The notes beneath the pieces were generated by a model, which was not told the DNA's origin, did not search any database, and saw only the letters and a program-made list of their open reading frames with translations. Shown one piece after another: positions 60,730-64,000 of a DNA stretch of 64,000 nucleotides. Position 1 is the stretch's first letter, and every line of letters begins with the position of its first letter. Position numbers and translations under genes: made by a program. This DNA comes from Sporopachydermia quercuum (taxonomy: Eukaryota > Ascomycota > Sporopachydermiomycetes > Sporopachydermiales > Sporopachydermiaceae): NCBI GenBank assembly GCA_001599295.1, contig BCGN01000003.1, forward strand, positions 1,527,148 through 1,591,147, in the 5' to 3' direction.

Positions 60730-61978
60730 TTAGTTCATGGCCTTGATCAAGCTGTTAATGAATTCTTCTCTGTTACCAAAGGAACCACCTTCAATGAAAT
60801 GCTTGGACTTTCTTGGGACACCCCAACCACCGGATGGGTTAGACAACTTGAATGGCCACAAGAAATTGTTAGCTTGCTTGAAGTTAGGACCAACAGTGTA
60901 GATTTCGTGGATCAAGTCTTCAATAGAAGAGATACCGTAGGCGCCTAAAGCTGCTTCAATGATAGCATTGTCGCTTAAAGGAATTCTTTGCTTGTTGACC
61001 TTACCGAAACCTCTTTTGTAGATAATTTGTCTGATGGTAGACAAGTTGGGGTATCCATACGCAACGTAAGGTTCAACCAACTTGATCAATTCAGAGGTAG
61101 CCTTAGTAACTCTAACGAAGACACCAGTGTTGATTTGGTTGAGTCTCAATAATTGAAGGACCTTTCTGGGCTTAGGAGCAACTTTGTTGATACCCTTGAT
61201 ACGGACAATGAAGACAAGTTTGGCTTCAGCAGGAACGTAGAAAGAACCGGCAGCCTTAGCTTCACGACGAGCATCAATGATAGCTCTCTCAGAGGCAGCG
61301 TACTCTTCGTAGTACTTAGCAGTACGTTCCAAAAGGGCTTTTCTCTTTTCTTGAGAAATCTAAAATATATCATGTTAATAATTTATTCAAATAGTATCTA
61401 AAGATACTGTAGTTTGGCAAGAGTTTTGATCTATTCGTTCATCGTTGACAACCGCTGTAGAACCTGTGATTAACAACACGCAAATGATCCAGGGTTATGG
61501 TTCGCTTCTTAAGAATTCAGTCCCGAAAGATGGTATAACAACAAACATCATCGTAACACTAGTTCGTAAAAGGTTTGTTATGCATCATTATACTATAGAA
61601 ACGAACTTTTCCCACAAGATTCTTGTTGATAGTTTAGTTATAGACCGCATTCTCATCCATATGAACATATTTGCTGATATTAGCCTTTGCAACGTCAGAT
61701 TCACTTTGTTGAAGTTATGATGGTTGAATTGGGGATTGAACTTTTCAGAAACACTTGCACATTCTACATTTTGGAAATCATTATCGTACCTTCTTTCTTT
61801 CAGCCTTTTCAGCCTTTTGAGCTTCAGTGAGCTTGGCAACTGCTCTTTGCTTCTTTATAAGAGATTCAGGAACTGCAACGTCACTATAAACCTGTTAGTT
61901 ATTCATTCTCACCAACATCATAATTTTGTTTTCAAACATTTATGTTTGGTAGTTTTTCATTCCTATAACGTACGTCAT
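60730..61978 (-). CDS. RPL7: 60S ribosomal protein uL30 (L7), three exons, snoRNA in intron 2
   Basis: The coding sequence is complement(60730-61359, 61790-61883, 61974-61978), 242 residues (S. cerevisiae Rpl7 about 244). Exon 1 has five nucleotides (ATGAC) before GTACGT; exon 2 completes [20 protein letters not shown]; exon 3 begins [20 protein letters not shown]. The core matches L7 closely: [52 protein letters not shown] and [20 protein letters not shown]. Intron 1 is 90 nt with AACTAAC; intron 2 is 430 nt with donor GTACGA and hosts a box C/D snoRNA. The two introns occur in about the same places as in S. cerevisiae RPL7A/B. Codon bias is strong. An AGCCCTAA element lies about 370 bases upstream. 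Confidence 0.97.
61500..61606 (-). ncRNA. Box C/D snoRNA in RPL7 intron 2, guide for 25S rRNA near G805
   Basis: On the minus strand: box C-like ATGATGC (61582-61588), a second C-like box ATGATGT (61545-61551), then the 13-nt element ACCATCTTTCGGG ending at 61522, one A, and box D CTGA (61517-61520). The 13-mer is perfectly antisense to the 25S rRNA segment CCCGAAAGATGGT around S. cerevisiae G805-A807. By the rule that the fifth base before box D marks the target, it would direct 2'-O-methylation of G805 (the snR39b site). Flanks GTTCGTTTCT (61597-61606) and AGAAGCGAAC (61500-61509) form a 10-bp external stem with one G-U pair. S. cerevisiae RPL7A and RPL7B introns hold snR39 and snR59, which target A807 beside it. 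The rRNA sequence is from memory; both C boxes differ from consensus in their last base. Confidence 0.78.
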
Positions 61979-64000
61979 TTTGTATTAATTGATAGATCCT
62001 TGTCTGTTTCAAGAGAACAACAATGGTATGACCTAATAATGTGTTACTGATACAACACTTTTGTCTATCTATAAAAGAAAGAAGTATTGAAAGAGAAAGG
62101 AAGTAGTAGTATCAAACTAACAGTGTGACAATCAGAGTATTGTGAGTCCCGCCTGAAAGAGCCATCCACTCACTACTACATACTCTCGAGAGTCCGCTTG
62201 GGTTTGGACTGNTTCAGAATGTGCGTCAATGTTGATTTAGTATGAAAAGTTAGTCTGATAGCAAAATTCACATTTCCACCTTAAAAAGTTACATAGGTAT
62301 AGAAGTTTTAGAACCGCTGTAAATTACATACCTACTTGTCCTTAAGCCCTAATATCAAACACGTGATTCAATGAGGGCGAAAATTACTGTCCTTTGGTAC
62401 ATTATGTCCAAATATAATTGGTCTTGCGTGTCGGCGTATCTAACGATTTCATAATGACGAAATTTGGATATGAAACAACAGCTTCTATCTGAGAATACCA
62501 ATCTATTGATATCGTTCTATTATTTCTGTTACTTATGACATACAAGCTTTTACAATAACCTCAACACATCCTTCAAAATGCCACACACATTGTAGGTTAC
62601 GTCATCTTTGAATCTCACTCGCGACATTATCCTTACCACCTTCTCTATCGGATAATCTGATTTGCACTTGAAACATGTTTTTCGGAGGTGTTGATACCAT
62701 GAAGAACAATAAAGATAACTACAGTAACTATATAGTTATTCTAGTAGTTGCTGAGGGTATTTGAGCACAAATATATACTGGCAATTGAGAATGCTAGCCC
62801 TCAGTTAAACCATATGGANACCAGTGCTAAGTTAGGATTGACCTATGCCTTCATATATCATGGTAGCGGAACACAATACTGATTGCATTGATTGTGTTGA
62901 GATCACTAGGAGATGATCAGTTTGGAAATGTACGTATGAGAATAAATTAGAACTAGATATATTTGAACCGGAATCCAGTATCTTGTGTTTTGTGAAGTAT
63001 ATATACCATTTTTGTGAAGAGTGATAAAGCATCCAAAGCTCAGATTTCAAACCTCATTCATTCACCTTCACATAATGCGTCTAGAGCATCATCCATATCA
63101 GTTGGCCCACCACCAAAGATATCGTTGAATACTGTTGATGTAGATTTGTTTGACTTGAATGAAATGTGACAACTACTTTTCCCAATCTTTATAGTCAGAG
63201 ATAATACAAGCGATAATACAATCGTGCTTANTATGAGCGGTACATGGAGTATCGAACATGAGCTCCATGTATGATATCTATCTTAATTCACACAATAATA
63301 AAGCAAAGTAAAATAAGGAGTGCTTCTTGGGTAGNTGGAGAGATGAACCCGTTTAAAACTTACGATAGAAGGACTTCAGTTATGGACAAGGGGCAGCAAG
63401 TAAACTCTAAAATATCAAGACTTTACTTAATAGCAATAAGTTTAAATCGTAGAAAAGCAGTTCTTCAATGAAGAGATCTTTAGTAGATATAACTAGTGAT
63501 TATTCCATTCTTCGTGATCTTCATATTGAGATGTGTAGATTTGGCAGACAATGCGTTTCATAAGTAGAAAAATAGTGGAAGCTGTACACGGTTAGGACCA
63601 ATAGAGAGAAATGTTTGTAGAAGCTGAAATGAGAGCATAGATCAAGATGCATAAAAGAAACCGGAAGCGCACGGTTTACAGTGTAATAAATATTGAAGTG
63701 AATGAGCTGAAACAGTAGTTCAACTGAAAGCAATTCAATTGATAGCAGGTATCAAATTTATATTAAGGGCTAGATTTAATCGGCTAAGGTAGACGCTTTT
63801 TGGTTAAGAAAACAACGAGTATGCAATTGCATTTGGTTTAAGTCTTGTCGATTCGGTTGTACTTTTAATGAAATAGACACATGATCAAGTCATGTCAACA
63901 TGGTGCCACTGAGTGTTTGTATTGTTAAAGAGACTAAGTAGCTTACATGTTAAGACCTCAACACTTCAGAATCAATAAACAAAAATGTTCTTACTAATGC
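61979..64000. other. RPL7 promoter and gene-free end of the window
   Basis: About 2 kb upstream of RPL7 to the window end. The first 400 bases form the RPL7 promoter with the AGCCCTAA element. A minus-strand open frame without ATG at about 63070-63250 ends in a protein-like NDIFGGGPTDMDDALDAL and a stop at 63073; it is listed under findings. Otherwise no gene, RNA or repeat was seen; about five N calls. Confidence 0.45.
62345..62352 (-). promoter_or_regulatory. AGCCCTAA (TTAGGGCT) element upstream of RPL7, Tbf1-type
   Basis: Read on the RPL7 strand this is TTAGGGCT, matching the ARCCCTAA site bound by Tbf1 at ribosomal protein and snoRNA genes. It lies about 370 bases before the ATG. RPL8 has TTAGGGT about 140 bases upstream. 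The pair in two ribosomal protein promoters is suggestive, but each site alone could be chance. Confidence 0.4.

Noticed and set aside
1-64000. Transposons, LTR elements, CRISPR arrays, rRNA genes
   Set aside because: No reverse transcriptase, integrase, transposase, capsid motif, long terminal repeat or direct-repeat array was seen on either strand.

Overview
This is a piece of nuclear DNA from a budding yeast (Saccharomycotina). The evidence is the A+T-rich intergenic DNA, genes that are mostly single-exon but spaced 0.15-3 kb apart, introns with GTATGT/GTAAGT donors and a TACTAAC-type branch site close to a (T/C)AG acceptor, and typical yeast proteins (ARH1, NDT80, RRN6, ATP17, YET3, NHA1). 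CTG codons fall at conserved leucine or hydrophobic positions (for example in the DUS3 and NHA1 genes), so the CUG-to-serine code of the Candida clade is unlikely. Seven genes are spliced, one of them with four exons, and a gene for an RNPS1-like SR protein is present, so this lineage has kept more splicing than Saccharomyces. I cannot name the species. About 45 single N calls are scattered through the window.

Layout. 1-359: N-terminus of fatty acid synthase beta (FAS1, minus strand). 360-3397: gene-poor stretch with a possible decayed coding relic. 3.4-15.7 kb: RNPS1-like SR protein, diverged mitochondrial DEAD-box helicase, TRM13, TMA19 (two introns, one 21-nt exon), a 1037-residue protein I do not recognise, and OAR1 (three introns). 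17.2-24.4 kb: short tricalbin, NDT80-type transcription factor, SWC6/VPS71. 25.5-34.2 kb: ARH1, ATP17 (two introns), an unrecognised 447-residue protein, DUS3, YET3 (one intron). 36.3-47.2 kb: RAD4-family repair protein, NHA1, MPC2 (two introns, one 15-nt exon), RPL8 (first exon is only the ATG). 47.7-58.5 kb: glucosidase I (CWH41), RRN6, NSE3, NCP1. 60.7-62 kb: RPL7 with two introns. 62-64 kb: no gene seen.

Functional themes. Several genes serve mitochondria: ARH1 (ferredoxin reduction for Fe-S and heme A), ATP17 (ATP synthase), MPC2 (pyruvate import), OAR1 (type II fatty acid synthesis) and the helicase. Translation and RNA modification are served by RPL7, RPL8, TMA19, DUS3, TRM13, RRN6 and the snoRNA. 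Genome maintenance and chromatin are served by RAD4, NSE3, SWC6 and NDT80. Genes lie singly on both strands, as is normal in yeast.

The strongest new observation is a box C/D snoRNA in the second RPL7 intron. It has a 13-nt antisense match to the 25S rRNA segment around G805-A807 and a 10-bp external stem. S. cerevisiae RPL7 introns carry functionally related snoRNAs. Other points of note are micro-exons, a helicase whose Walker A lysine is arginine, a 13-bp-arm hairpin just upstream of RAD4, competing hairpins behind SWC6, and several small open frames or decayed coding remnants. I saw no transposon, CRISPR array, tRNA or rRNA gene.
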